From the NCBI GenBank assembly GCA_964581825.1, contig CAZORB010000002.1, forward strand, positions 1-64,000: a stretch of DNA of 64,000 bases. Reading direction: 5' to 3'. This DNA comes from SYIM01 sp964581825. GTDB lineage: Bacteria > Pseudomonadota > Gammaproteobacteria > Burkholderiales > Burkholderiaceae_E. Shown here piece after piece: positions 51,835-61,535 of the stretch. The notes below the pieces were generated by a model. That model had not been told where the DNA came from. It did no database searches and worked only from the letters and a program-made list of their open reading frames with translations. The position numbers and the translations under genes are program-made. Position 1 is the first letter of the stretch. Each line of letters opens with the position of its first letter.

Positions 51835-54432
51835 ATGGACCAGTTCGCCAAGGAAACGCTACCCGTCAGCCTCGAAGAGGAGATGCGGCGCTCATATCTC
51901 GACTACGCGATGAGCGTCATCGTCGGGCGGGCGCTACCCGACGTGCGCGACGGATTAAAGCCGGTTCACCGCCGCGTGCTCTACGCGATGCACGAGGCGA
52001 ACAACGTCTGGAACCGTTCGTATGTGAAATGCGCGCGGGTGGTCGGTGACGTGATGGGTAAATTCCATCCCCACGGCGACAGCGCCATCTACGACACGCT
52101 GGTTCGCATGGCGCAGGATTTCTCGCTGCGCTATCCGCTTGTCGATGGTCAGGGCAATTTCGGGTCGGTCGACGGCGACAACGCGGCGGCCATGCGCTAC
52201 ACCGAGTGCCGGCTCGAAAAGCTCGCAGGCGAAATGCTGGCTGACATCGACCGCGAAACGGTGGATTTCCAGCCGAACTACGACGGCAAGGAGCTCGAGC
52301 CCACTGTATTACCCGCGCGTATTCCGAACCTGCTCATCAACGGTTCAGCAGGCATTGCAGTGGGCATGGCCACCAATATTCCGCCGCACAACCTGGGCGA
52401 AATCGTGGATGCCTGCCAGCTGCTGCTTCGCCGGCCTGACGCCAGTGTCGACGAATTAATCGAACTGGTGCCTGCGCCTGATTTCCCCACCGGCGCCACC
52501 ATCTATGGCATTTCGGGGGTGCGCGAGGGATACCGGACCGGTCGCGGTCGGGTGGTCATTCGCGCCCGCACCCATTTCGAAGATCTCGATCGCGGCAATC
52601 GCAGCTCAATCATCGTCGACGAGCTCCCCTACCAGGTGAACAAGCGCCTGCTGCTCGAACGCATCGCCGAACTGGTCAACGAACGCAAGCTTGAAGGCAT
52701 CTCCGATATCCGCGACGAGTCCGATAAGTCGGGCATGCGGGTAGTCATCGAGTTGAAGCGCGGCGAAGTGCCCGAGGTCGTTCTCAACAATCTCTACAAG
52801 CAGACCCAGCTGCAGGACACTTTCGGCATCAACATGGTGGCGCTGGTTGACGGCCAGCCCCGTCTGCTCAATCTGCGGCAGATGCTTGACGCTTTCCTCT
52901 CGCATCGGCGCGAGGTGGTAACCCGCCGTACGGTGTTTGACCTGCGCAAGGCGCGCGAGCGTGGCCATCTGCTCGAGGGTCTGGCGGTGGCCATTGCCAA
53001 CGTCGATGAAATGATCGAAGTCATCAAGGCCTCGCCCACGCCGCCCATCGCCCGTGAACGACTGATGGAACGCGCCTGGCGTGCCGGCATTGCCCGCGAA
53101 ATGCTTGAGCGCGCGGGCTCCGACATTGGCGCGTTTCAGCCCGAGGGGCTCGAGCCAGGTCGCGGACTCGAGGGCGATTTCTATCGTCTATCGGAGACCC
53201 AGGCGCAGGAAATTCTGCAGATGCGTCTGCAGCGCCTTACCGGCTTGGAGCAGGACAAAATCGTGCAGGAATACCGCGAGGTAATCGGCCAGATCACCGA
53301 TCTGCTTGACATCCTTGCGCGGCCCGAACGGATCACGCAGATCATCACGGATGAACTTGCCTCGGTGAAGGCTGAGTACAACAATCCGCGTCGGTCGGTC
53401 ATCGAACTCAACGCCACCGAACTCGACACCGAAGATCTGATTACCCCGCAGGACATGGTGGTCACCTTGTCGCATTCGGGCTACATCAAGAGCCAACCGC
53501 TGTCGGAGTACCGCGCGCAGAAGCGTGGTGGTCGCGGCAAGCAGGCGGCAGCCACCAAGGAAGAGGACTGGATCGACCAGCTCTTCATTGCCAATACCCA
53601 TCAGTACATTCTGTGTTTCTCGAACCGGGGCCGGGTGTACTGGATAAAGGTCTGGGAAGTACCGCAGGGCACGCGCAACTCGCGCGGCCGGCCGATCGTC
53701 AATCTGTTCCCGCTCGCAGAGGGTGAAAAAATCACCGTCGTTCTGCCAGTGCGCGGCTTTGATGAGTCGCACTATGTGTTTATGGCGACCAGCCTGGGCA
53801 CGGTCAAGAAAACGCCGCTCACCGATTTTTCCAACCCCAGGAAGGCCGGCATCATCGCGGTCGATCTCGATGAAGGCGATTATCTGATCGGCGCGGCAGT
53901 CACCGATGGGTCGTATGATGTGATGCTGTTCTCGGACGCTGGCAAAGCAGTGCGCTTTGACGAAAACGATGTTCGTCCGATGGGCCGCGCAGCGCGTGGC
54001 GTGCGCGGCATGATGCTCGAGGAAGGCCAGCAGGTGATCTCGATGCTGGTGGCCGAGAGCGAAGCGCAGTCGGTGCTCACCGCCACTGAAAATGGCTACG
54101 GTAAGCGCACGATGATCGCCGAGTACACGCGCCATGGCCGCGGCACCAAGGGCATGATCGCGATCCAGACCTCCGAGCGAAATGGCAGGGTGGTCGGCGC
54201 GGTGCTGGTCGATGAATCCGACGAGATCATGCTGATCACCACAGGCGGCGTACTGGTGCGCACCCGAGTGTCCGAAGTACGGCTGATGGGACGCGCCACG
54301 CAGGGCGTCACGCTGATTGCTGTCGATGACGGGAACCGGCTGTCGGGCGTCCAGCGGGTGGTCGAGTCCGATGCGGCACCCGAGGCGCCAGGCGACGAAT
54401 CCGCGGGCGAGCCAGACCCCACGCCAGCCTGA
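51835..54432 (+). CDS. gyrA: DNA gyrase subunit A
   Basis: An 865-residue type II topoisomerase subunit. Numbering matches E. coli through the quinolone region: Ser83 and Asp87 in HPHGDSAIYD are the wild-type, susceptible residues, and the catalytic Tyr122 is in AAMRYTECRL. The C-terminal beta-pinwheel contains the GyrA-box sequence QKRGGRGKQ, which marks gyrase rather than topoisomerase IV. The upstream spacer has a TTAAAAT stretch but no clear promoter pair. It heads the rightward housekeeping block. Confidence 0.97.
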   Translation: MDQFAKETLPVSLEEEMRRSYLDYAMSVIVGRALPDVRDGLKPVHRRVLYAMHEANNVWNRSYVKCARVVGDVMGKFHPHGDSAIYDTLVRMAQDFSLRYPLVDGQGNFGSVDGDNAAAMRYTECRLEKLAGEMLADIDRETVDFQPNYDGKELEPTVLPARIPNLLINGSAGIAVGMATNIPPHNLGEIVDACQLLLRRPDASVDELIELVPAPDFPTGATIYGISGVREGYRTGRGRVVIRARTHFEDLDRGNRSSIIVDELPYQVNKRLLLERIAELVNERKLEGISDIRDESDKSGMRVVIELKRGEVPEVVLNNLYKQTQLQDTFGINMVALVDGQPRLLNLRQMLDAFLSHRREVVTRRTVFDLRKARERGHLLEGLAVAIANVDEMIEVIKASPTPPIARERLMERAWRAGIAREMLERAGSDIGAFQPEGLEPGRGLEGDFYRLSETQAQEILQMRLQRLTGLEQDKIVQEYREVIGQITDLLDILARPERITQIITDELASVKAEYNNPRRSVIELNATELDTEDLITPQDMVVTLSHSGYIKSQPLSEYRAQKRGGRGKQAAATKEEDWIDQLFIANTHQYILCFSNRGRVYWIKVWEVPQGTRNSRGRPIVNLFPLAEGEKITVVLPVRGFDESHYVFMATSLGTVKKTPLTDFSNPRKAGIIAVDLDEGDYLIGAAVTDGSYDVMLFSDAGKAVRFDENDVRPMGRAARGVRGMMLEEGQQVISMLVAESEAQSVLTATENGYGKRTMIAEYTRHGRGTKGMIAIQTSERNGRVVGAVLVDESDEIMLITTGGVLVRTRVSEVRLMGRATQGVTLIAVDDGNRLSGVQRVVESDAAPEAPGDESAGEPDPTPA

Positions 54433-54505
54433 CCGGCGGCGTGGTCGGCAGTTACTGAGCGCCGACCACCCGTTCGACAACCCCAATCGATGGGAGACGC
54501 TCTCG

Positions 54506-55687
54506 ATGAGTTCTCAATCAGATCGCGAGTTGCCAGCGGCTGCTGGCGCCGCCGCCCCGGTGGGACCTGCGCCTGATCCCGAACTGGCGGTACTGCGCGA
54601 GCAGATCGACGCGGTAGACCGCCAGCTGTTTGAGCTGCTGAACCAGCGCGCACACATCGTTTTGAAGGTGGGTGAACTCAAACACCGTACGGGCGCGCCG
54701 GTTTATCGACCTGAGCGCGAGGCTCAAATCCTGGGGCGTCTCGGTGCCTCGTCGGGCCCGCTACCAGGCGCGGCACTTCAGTCGATCTGGCGCGAAGTGA
54801 TGTCGGCATGCCGGGCGCTGGAGCGTCGCCTGCGGGTGGCCTATCTGGGGCCCCAGGGCACGTTCTCCGAAATGGCGCTGCTTGCGCATTTCGGCCATGG
54901 CGTTGAGGCGGTTGCGTGCCCCAGCATCGATGAAGTGTTTCGCAGCACGGAGGCGGGCAACACCGACTTTGGCGTGGTGCCGGTGGAAAACTCGACCGAG
55001 GGCGCGGTGAACCGTTCGCTCGACCTGATGCTGCAGACACCCCTGTCGATTCTGGGCGAAACCGCGGTCGATGTGCGACACAACCTGATGACGCGTTCGG
55101 GCACTCGCCAGGGTGTGACCCGTGTGTGTGCGCATCCGCAGGCCCTCGCGCAGTGCGCAGGCTGGCTGGATCGCAACCTGCCAGGCGTCGAGCGTGTGCC
55201 GGTATCCAGCAATGCCGAGGGCGCAAGGCTCGCATCGCTCGATGACAAAGTTGCGGGAATTGCCGCCGAAACTGCTGCAGCCCTCTACGGTCTCACCATT
55301 GCCGATGCCGGCATTCAGGATGATCCGTCCAATCGCACGCGATTCCTGATCGTGGGCCGCTACCGATGCGGCGCATCCGGCGCCGACCAGACCTCGCTGA
55401 TTCTGTCGGTACCCGACCGTGCAGGTGCTGTCCATGCACTGATTGAACCGCTCGCGCGACACGGTGTGTCGATGAAGCGGTTTGAATCGCGTCCTGCCCG
55501 ACAGGGAAGCTGGGAGTACTACTTCTACATTGACCTGATCGGGCATCAGGACGATCCGCCCCTGGCGGCCGCGCTCGCCGAGATCCGCGCCCACGCCGCC
55601 TTCTTCAAAGTGCTGGGTTCGTATCCCAGAGCGCTGGGCTCTGCCGCCCAGGTTCCGCCGCGAGCCCGCCCCGTTTCCGGAGAGTGA
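54506..55687 (+). CDS. pheA: bifunctional chorismate mutase / prephenate dehydratase
   Basis: A 393-residue phenylalanine-pathway enzyme. It has an AroQ chorismate mutase domain (about 28-110, LREQIDAVDRQLFELLNQRA), a prephenate dehydratase domain (about 113-295, VAYLGPQGTFSEMA, catalytic NRTRFLIVG) and an ACT regulatory domain with the Phe-binding ESRP motif (FESRPARQGSWEYYFYIDL). GGGAGA 8 bases upstream supports the ATG at 54506. It follows gyrA by 73 bp; serC, which commonly lies between them in relatives, is missing. Confidence 0.96.
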   Translation: MSSQSDRELPAAAGAAAPVGPAPDPELAVLREQIDAVDRQLFELLNQRAHIVLKVGELKHRTGAPVYRPEREAQILGRLGASSGPLPGAALQSIWREVMSACRALERRLRVAYLGPQGTFSEMALLAHFGHGVEAVACPSIDEVFRSTEAGNTDFGVVPVENSTEGAVNRSLDLMLQTPLSILGETAVDVRHNLMTRSGTRQGVTRVCAHPQALAQCAGWLDRNLPGVERVPVSSNAEGARLASLDDKVAGIAAETAAALYGLTIADAGIQDDPSNRTRFLIVGRYRCGASGADQTSLILSVPDRAGAVHALIEPLARHGVSMKRFESRPARQGSWEYYFYIDLIGHQDDPPLAAALAEIRAHAAFFKVLGSYPRALGSAAQVPPRARPVSGE

Positions 55688-55692
55688 TTGCC

Positions 55693-56793
55693 ATGAAGTT
55701 CCAGTCCCCCGATTACGTCCGCAGCATGGCGCCCTACCAGGCGGGCAAGCCCATTTCCGAGCTTGCGCGCGAGTACGGTCTGAAAGAGGCCGATATCGTG
55801 AAGCTCGCCTCCAATGAAAATCCGCTGGGCATGCCCGAGTCTGCGCGTCAGGCGATGATGGCTGCGATAAGCGAGCTCGGCCGCTATCCCGATGCCAACG
55901 GATTTGAGCTCAAGGCGGCGATTTCATCGCGGTATGCGGTGCCCGCGGACTGGGTCACGCTTGGCAACGGATCCAATGACGTGCTTGAAATCGCAGCGCA
56001 CGCGATTCTGCAGCCAGGCACGTCAGCGGTGTATTCGCAGTATTCGTTCGCCGTGTATGCCCTTGCCACGCATGCGGTCGGTGCCCGTGCCATCGTGGTG
56101 CCCGCGCGCGACCATGGCCACGATCTGGATGCGATGCTTGCGGCCATTGCGCCCGACACGCGCATGCTGTTCATCGCCAATCCGAACAACCCCACGGGCA
56201 CCTTTCTGACTGCGGCGCGCATCGAGGCATTTCTGAAGCAGGTGCCCGAGCGCGTGGTGGTGGTGCTCGATGAGGCATACAACGAATACCTGGATCCGGC
56301 GCTGCGTTTTGATTCAACCCGCTGGGTGCGCGAGCATCCGAATCTGATTCTGTCTCGCACTTTGTCCAAGGTGTATGGACTTGCGGGGCTACGAATCGGT
56401 TTTGGTCTGGCGCAGGCCGAACTCACTGATCTCATGAACCGGATCCGCCAGCCGTTCAATACCAATTCGATTGCACAGGCCGCTGCGATTGCCGCCATTG
56501 CCGACGACGATTTTGTTGAACGCAGCTACGCGCTCAATCGTGACGGTCTGGCAAAGCTGCAGTCGGGCTTTGCTGCGCTCGGTCTCGAGTATGTGCCTTC
56601 GCACGGCAACTTCGTGCTGGTGCGGGTGGGTAATGCGGGCGCGGTGTATGAAGGGCTGCTGCGTCAGGGCGTGATCGTTCGCCCGGTGGGCGGCTACGGT
56701 CTGCCCGAGTGGCTGCGCGTCTCGGTGGGTCTGCCCGAAGAAAATGACCGGCTGCTTGCGGCGCTCGCCCATGTCATGGGTCGCGCAGGCTGA
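55693..56793 (+). CDS. hisC: histidinol-phosphate / aromatic aminotransferase
   Basis: A 366-residue PLP-dependent aminotransferase of fold type I. The family start IVKLASNENPLG, ANPNNPTGT, and the PLP lysine Lys226 in SRTLSKVYGLAGLRIGF are present. Its position between pheA and tyrA suggests work on phenylpyruvate or hydroxyphenylpyruvate or on arogenate routes as well as histidinol phosphate (the hisC2 type). The ATG at 55693 has GGAGAG at a good distance; a GTG at 55684 overlaps the pheA stop and is less likely. Confidence 0.93.
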   Translation: MKFQSPDYVRSMAPYQAGKPISELAREYGLKEADIVKLASNENPLGMPESARQAMMAAISELGRYPDANGFELKAAISSRYAVPADWVTLGNGSNDVLEIAAHAILQPGTSAVYSQYSFAVYALATHAVGARAIVVPARDHGHDLDAMLAAIAPDTRMLFIANPNNPTGTFLTAARIEAFLKQVPERVVVVLDEAYNEYLDPALRFDSTRWVREHPNLILSRTLSKVYGLAGLRIGFGLAQAELTDLMNRIRQPFNTNSIAQAAAIAAIADDDFVERSYALNRDGLAKLQSGFAALGLEYVPSHGNFVLVRVGNAGAVYEGLLRQGVIVRPVGGYGLPEWLRVSVGLPEENDRLLAALAHVMGRAG

Positions 56794-56802
56794 GCAGCCG
56801 TC

Positions 56803-57648
56803 GTGCGAATCGCAATCATCGGTATTGGTCTGATCGGCGGCTCGCTGGCTGCGGCCCTTCGTGCGCGAGGCATCACAGCCTCGATCGCTGGCTGTGCGCC
56901 AGGTGACGATGCGGCGCGCGCTCGCGAACTCGGTCTGGTTGATGAAGCCTTTACCGATCCGGTGGCTGCAGTCCACGGGGCTGACTGGGTAGTTCTGGCC
57001 GCTCCGGTTCCCGCGATGGACACGCTGATGCGCTCGATTGCGCCCGTGCTGGGGGCCGGTACCCGGATGACCGATTGCGGCAGTACCAAGCGCAGTGTGG
57101 TCGAGTCGGCTCGCGCGGCGTTGGGTCCGGCATTCTCGCGTTACGTGGCGGGGCATCCCATTGCAGGATCCGAGCGAAGCGGTCCGGATGCCGCGAATCC
57201 CGACCTGTTTCGCGGCCGTCGCTGGGTGCTGTGTCCGGTCAATGATGCACAGCGCGAACACTGCAGCGCGCTGCGTCATCTGCTTGAACCAACCGGCGCG
57301 GTCATCTCCGAAATGACACCCGAGGCACATGACCGGCTGTTTGCAGAAGTCTCGCACTGGCCGCATGCGGTGGCCTTTGCATTGGGCGCTGCGATTGCAC
57401 GCGGCGGGCTTGCCGACTCGGCCATCGAATTCTCCGGTGGCGGCTTGCGCGACACCAGCCGCATTGCCGCGTCATCGCCCGACCTCTGGGCGGGCATCCT
57501 GCTCGATAACGCGGATGCGGTGCTCGAGTCGGCAGGGCGCTACCGTACTGAGCTCGACCGCATCATCGGCGCGATTGAATCGCGTGACCGCGCCACCCTG
57601 ATTGACGCGCTCGAGGCGGCGAGCCGCTGGCGGCGGCGTCTCGGCTGA
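56803..57648 (+). CDS. tyrA: prephenate dehydrogenase
   Basis: A 281-residue NAD(P)-dependent enzyme on the tyrosine branch. The dinucleotide motif GIGLIGGSLAAAL opens the protein at residues 6-18. Active-site features include DCGSTKRSVVE, GHPIAGSERSG and SHWPHAVAFALG. It is a separate gene here, whereas in Pseudomonas it is fused to aroA. The start is a GTG 9 bp after hisC; aroA follows after 21 bp. There is no ACT domain. Confidence 0.94.
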   Translation: MRIAIIGIGLIGGSLAAALRARGITASIAGCAPGDDAARARELGLVDEAFTDPVAAVHGADWVVLAAPVPAMDTLMRSIAPVLGAGTRMTDCGSTKRSVVESARAALGPAFSRYVAGHPIAGSERSGPDAANPDLFRGRRWVLCPVNDAQREHCSALRHLLEPTGAVISEMTPEAHDRLFAEVSHWPHAVAFALGAAIARGGLADSAIEFSGGGLRDTSRIAASSPDLWAGILLDNADAVLESAGRYRTELDRIIGAIESRDRATLIDALEAASRWRRRLG

Positions 57649-57669
57649 CACTCCGCGAAGGAACTGCGC

Positions 57670-58998
57670 ATGACCCGACACTTCGATGTTCAACCTGGCG
57701 GCAGCCTGCGCGGCCGCATCCGTGTGCCGGGCGACAAGTCCATCTCACATCGTTCGATCATGCTGGGCGCAATCGCGCGCGGCACCACCCACGTCAGCGG
57801 TTTTCTCGAGGGTGCAGACGCGATCTCCACCATGAATGTATTTCGCGCGCTGGGCGTTCGCATCGAAGGACCCGATCGCGGCCGCGTGGTGGTGCATGGC
57901 GTGGGGCCGGGCGGCCTGCGCGCGCCCGCTGGGCCGCTTGATTGCGGCAACGCTGGCACTGCGATGCGGCTACTGATCGGGCTGCTCGCAGGCCAGCGCT
58001 TCGGCTGCACGCTGATCGGCGACGAAAGTCTGTCTAAGCGCCCCATGCGACGCGTGGCCGATCCGCTCGCGCGGATGGGCGCTCGAATTCATACCCAGGA
58101 AGGGCGACCACCGGTTCGCATCGAGCCGGTCGAGGGCGCTTTACAGGGCATCGAATATCCCATGCCGATGGCAAGTGCGCAGGTGAAGTCGTCGCTGCTG
58201 CTCGCAGGCCTTCATGCGCAGGGTGAAACGGTGGTGACCGAGCCCGCGCCCACGCGCGACCATACCGAGCGCATGCTGGAAGGCTTTGGCGTGCAGCTCA
58301 CTCGCGATGGCGCCACCGTACGAATTCGCGGCGGGCAGACCCTTACCGCCACCGATATCGACGTGCCCGCTGACATTTCGTCGGCAGCCTTCTTTCTGGT
58401 CGGCGCTGCGATTGCAGCGGGCTCCGATTTGGTTCTTGAGCATGTCGGCGTGAATCCGACGCGTACCGGTGTGCTCGATATTCTCAAACTGATGGGCGCT
58501 GATATTGAGCGCATCAACCCGCGAACGGTGGGCGGCGAACCCGTGGCTGATTTGCATGTGCGCGCAGCGCAACTGCGCGGTATCGCAGTGCCACCCGAAC
58601 TGGTGCCGCTTGCCATCGACGAGTTTCCGGTGTTGTTCGTAGCCGCCGCCTGCGCGAAAGGCCGCACGGTGGTCACCGGCGCCGAGGAGCTGCGGGTCAA
58701 GGAATCCGACCGTATTGCGGTGATGGCCGACGGGCTGCGAGCGCTGGGTATTGCCGCGCAGGCGACGCCCGACGGCATGATTATCGAGGGGCGGGGCGAT
58801 CAGGCCGGACCGGTTTTTTCCGCCGGATCGATCGCCTCACATGGCGACCATCGCATCGCGATGGCGTTTGCCATCGCGGCACTGCGCGCCGGTGGTCCGA
58901 TTCGCATCGATGACACGCTCAACGTGGCCACCTCGTTCCCCGGTTTTGTCGAGCTGGCCTGCGGCGCGGGTCTGTCGGTTCGAGAGATCGCTGCGTGA
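57670..58998 (+). CDS. aroA: 3-phosphoshikimate 1-carboxyvinyltransferase (EPSP synthase)
   Basis: A 442-residue enzyme joining PEP to shikimate-3-phosphate. Signature stretches are VPGDKSISHRSIMLGAIARG near the start, LDCGNAGTAMRLLIGLLAG, and RVKESDRIAVMADGLRALG near residue 340. The Gly of the LDCGNAGTAMR motif is the residue tied to glyphosate sensitivity in class I enzymes and is unchanged. The stop overlaps the GTG start of cmk. Confidence 0.96.
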   Translation: MTRHFDVQPGGSLRGRIRVPGDKSISHRSIMLGAIARGTTHVSGFLEGADAISTMNVFRALGVRIEGPDRGRVVVHGVGPGGLRAPAGPLDCGNAGTAMRLLIGLLAGQRFGCTLIGDESLSKRPMRRVADPLARMGARIHTQEGRPPVRIEPVEGALQGIEYPMPMASAQVKSSLLLAGLHAQGETVVTEPAPTRDHTERMLEGFGVQLTRDGATVRIRGGQTLTATDIDVPADISSAAFFLVGAAIAAGSDLVLEHVGVNPTRTGVLDILKLMGADIERINPRTVGGEPVADLHVRAAQLRGIAVPPELVPLAIDEFPVLFVAAACAKGRTVVTGAEELRVKESDRIAVMADGLRALGIAAQATPDGMIIEGRGDQAGPVFSAGSIASHGDHRIAMAFAIAALRAGGPIRIDDTLNVATSFPGFVELACGAGLSVREIAA

Positions 58999-59666
58999 CA
59001 GGTCCTATCCCGGTTATCGCGATCGACGGTCCCACAGCATCGGGGAAGGGAACGGTCGCGCAGCGGGTGGCCGATATCCTCGGCTGGCACTACCTCGACT
59101 CGGGCGCGCTTTACCGTCTGGCAGCCCTTGCCGCATTGCGCGAGCCGGTTCCGCTCGATGATGAGCCCGCGCTCGCCCGCCTGGCGGCGTCGCTGCCGAT
59201 CACGTTTGTAGGCAGCCGGATTTTTCTGGCGGGCCAAGAGGTTACCGATGAGATTCGGGCTGAAGTGGTCGGCGAGACGGCATCCCGAATTGCGGTGCTC
59301 GGGGATTTGCGTGCTGCGCTCCTGAACCGCCAGCGGGATTTTCGCCAGATGCCCGGGCTGGTCGCCGATGGCCGGGACATGGCAAGCGTTGTATTTCCGG
59401 ATGCCGCGCTCAAGGTGTTCTTGACCGCAAGCGCCGAGGCGCGCGCCGAGCGCCGCTATAAACAGTTGATCGAAAAGGGGTTTTCTGCTAACTTAGAAAG
59501 TCTTTTGCGCGATTTGCGTGCGCGTGACGCCCGGGATGCTGGGCGAAGCCATGCGCCGCTGGTTGCCGCGGAAGGGGCGGCCATCATCGATTCCACCAGT
59601 CTTTCCGTTCAACAAACGGTACAGGCTGTGCTGGATCGCTGGTTGGCCACCGGGCACCCAGCTTGA
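58995..59666 (+). CDS. cmk: cytidylate kinase
   Basis: A 223-residue CMP/dCMP kinase. The P-loop is IDGPTASGKGTVAQRVA, followed by LGWHYLDSGALYRLAAL. ADGRDMASVVFPDAALKVFLTASAEARAERR provides the CMP-binding and lid arginines. It starts at GTG inside the aroA stop (GTGA). The cmk-rpsA order is very widely conserved in proteobacteria. Confidence 0.96.
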   Translation: MTGPIPVIAIDGPTASGKGTVAQRVADILGWHYLDSGALYRLAALAALREPVPLDDEPALARLAASLPITFVGSRIFLAGQEVTDEIRAEVVGETASRIAVLGDLRAALLNRQRDFRQMPGLVADGRDMASVVFPDAALKVFLTASAEARAERRYKQLIEKGFSANLESLLRDLRARDARDAGRSHAPLVAAEGAAIIDSTSLSVQQTVQAVLDRWLATGHPA

Positions 59667-59834
59667 TTCGGGTGGTCCGGGCACTGAAAGGCGGTCGCCT
59701 GCGGGCGATCAATCGTCAACTCCGCTGGGTTGCCGTAATCCGGGTGCGCGGTATGCACCAGGGGATGTCGTCATCGGTTTTTCCGCTGACCGCCCCGGAG
59801 ACGGTCGTTCGGCGTGCTTCATCTGGAAATCATT

Positions 59835-61523
59835 TTGACTACTACTGAAAGTTTTGCCGCCCTATTTGAAGAGTCGCTCAAGCGCCAGGAAATGCGCCAG
59901 GGCGAGGTCATCACCGCTGAGGTGGTACGCATCGATCACAACTATGTGGTCGTGAATGCAGGGCTGAAGTCCGAGAGCTTCATCCCCATTGAAGAATTCC
60001 ATAATGATCGTGGCGAGATTGATGTCGCTGAAGGCGATTTCGTCTCGGTAGCCATCGATTCTCTAGAAGACGGGTACGGCGAAACACGCCTGTCGCGCGA
60101 CCGCGCGAAGCGTCTGGCGGCCTGGATCAGCCTCGAAAAAGCGCTGGACAACGGCGACCCGGTATCAGGCACCATCACCGGCAAGGTGAAGGGCGGCCTC
60201 ACCGTCATGACCAACGGCATCCGCGCATTCCTGCCAGGCTCACTGATCGATACCCGTCCGGTCAAGGACACCACGCCTTTCGAAGGCAAAACGCTCGACT
60301 TCAAGGTCATCAAACTCGATCGCAAGCGCAACAACGTCGTGTTGTCGCGCCGCGCAATCCTTGAACTCACGCAGGGTGAAGAGCGCGCGAAGCTGCTCGA
60401 GATGCTGCACGAGGGCGCGATCGTCACCGGCACCGTCAAGAACATCACCGACTACGGCGCGTTCATCGACCTGGGCGGGATCGACGGTCTGCTGCACATC
60501 ACCGATATGGCATGGCGCCGTGTCCGTCATCCGTCCGAGGTGCTGCAGGTTGGTCAGGAGATCACCGCCAAGGTGCTCAAGTTTGACCAGGAAAAGAACC
60601 GCGTCTCGCTGGGTGTGAAGCAGTTGGGCGACGATCCCTGGGTGGGCATCGCGCGTCGCTATCCGCAGAGCACGCGCATGTTCGGTAAGGTCACCAACAT
60701 CACCGATTACGGTGCGTTTGTTGAGATCGAGCCGGGCATCGAAGGTCTGGTCCATGTGTCCGAAATGGACTGGACCAACAAGAACGTCAATCCAGGCAAG
60801 GTGGTGGCACTGGGCGACGAAACCGAGGTCATGGTGCTCGAGATCGACGAAGACCGTCGTCGCATTTCGCTCGGCATGAAGCAGTGCCGGCCCAACCCCT
60901 GGGAAGAGTTCGCCGACAATCACCGCAAGGGCGATCGCGTCCGCGGTTCGATCAAGTCGATCACCGACTTTGGCGTGTTCATCGGGCTGCCCGGTGGCAT
61001 CGATGGTCTGGTGCATCTGTCGGATCTGTCCTGGCATCAAACCGGCGAAGAAGCCGTGCGCAACTTCAAGAAGGGCGATGAAGTTGAGGCGATGGTGCTT
61101 GCTATCGATACCGAGCGCGAGCGCATCTCCCTTGGCATCAAGCAGCTCGAGGGTGATCCCTTTACCAACTACGCCGCCACCAACGAGAAGGGCGCGGTCG
61201 TCAAGGGTACGGTTACCTCGGTTGATCCGCGTGGCGCCGTCATCACCCTGTCGGGTGACGTTGAAGGTTATCTGCGCGCGTCCGAGATTTCTCGCGACCG
61301 GGTTGATGATGCTCGCAACCATCTGAAGGAAGGCGACGAGGTCGAGGCCATGATCATCAACGTTGATCGGAAGAATCGTTCGATCAGCCTGTCGATCAAG
61401 GCGAAAGACACTGTCGAAACGGCCGAGGCGCTGCAGCGCATGGCCGCCGAGAGCGGTGCGGCCAGCGGCACGACCAACCTGGGCGCGTTGCTGCGGGCTA
61501 AGCTCGACAATCCTAAAGAGTAA
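59835..61523 (+). CDS. rpsA: 30S ribosomal protein S1
   Basis: A 562-residue protein with six S1 RNA-binding repeats. They open near VITAEVVRIDHNYVVVNAG, with later ones marked by ITDYGAFIDLGGIDGLLHIT and ITDYGAFVEIEPGIEGLVHV. The first two bind the 30S subunit and the rest bind mRNA. The family N-terminus TTTESFAALFEESL begins immediately after the TTG at 59835, which has TGGAAA 6 bases upstream. No ATG is available, and a GTG at 59814 would add seven residues. A TTG start on such an abundant protein is notable and may relate to autoregulation. The 168 bp after cmk contain no other gene. Confidence 0.95.
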   Translation: MTTTESFAALFEESLKRQEMRQGEVITAEVVRIDHNYVVVNAGLKSESFIPIEEFHNDRGEIDVAEGDFVSVAIDSLEDGYGETRLSRDRAKRLAAWISLEKALDNGDPVSGTITGKVKGGLTVMTNGIRAFLPGSLIDTRPVKDTTPFEGKTLDFKVIKLDRKRNNVVLSRRAILELTQGEERAKLLEMLHEGAIVTGTVKNITDYGAFIDLGGIDGLLHITDMAWRRVRHPSEVLQVGQEITAKVLKFDQEKNRVSLGVKQLGDDPWVGIARRYPQSTRMFGKVTNITDYGAFVEIEPGIEGLVHVSEMDWTNKNVNPGKVVALGDETEVMVLEIDEDRRRISLGMKQCRPNPWEEFADNHRKGDRVRGSIKSITDFGVFIGLPGGIDGLVHLSDLSWHQTGEEAVRNFKKGDEVEAMVLAIDTERERISLGIKQLEGDPFTNYAATNEKGAVVKGTVTSVDPRGAVITLSGDVEGYLRASEISRDRVDDARNHLKEGDEVEAMIINVDRKNRSISLSIKAKDTVETAEALQRMAAESGAASGTTNLGALLRAKLDNPKE

Positions 61524-61535
61524 GCGAGGCAGGGC

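Noticed and set aside
53188..54486. 432-codon open frame on the minus strand
   Set aside because: Antisense to the gyrA 3' half; no family pattern.
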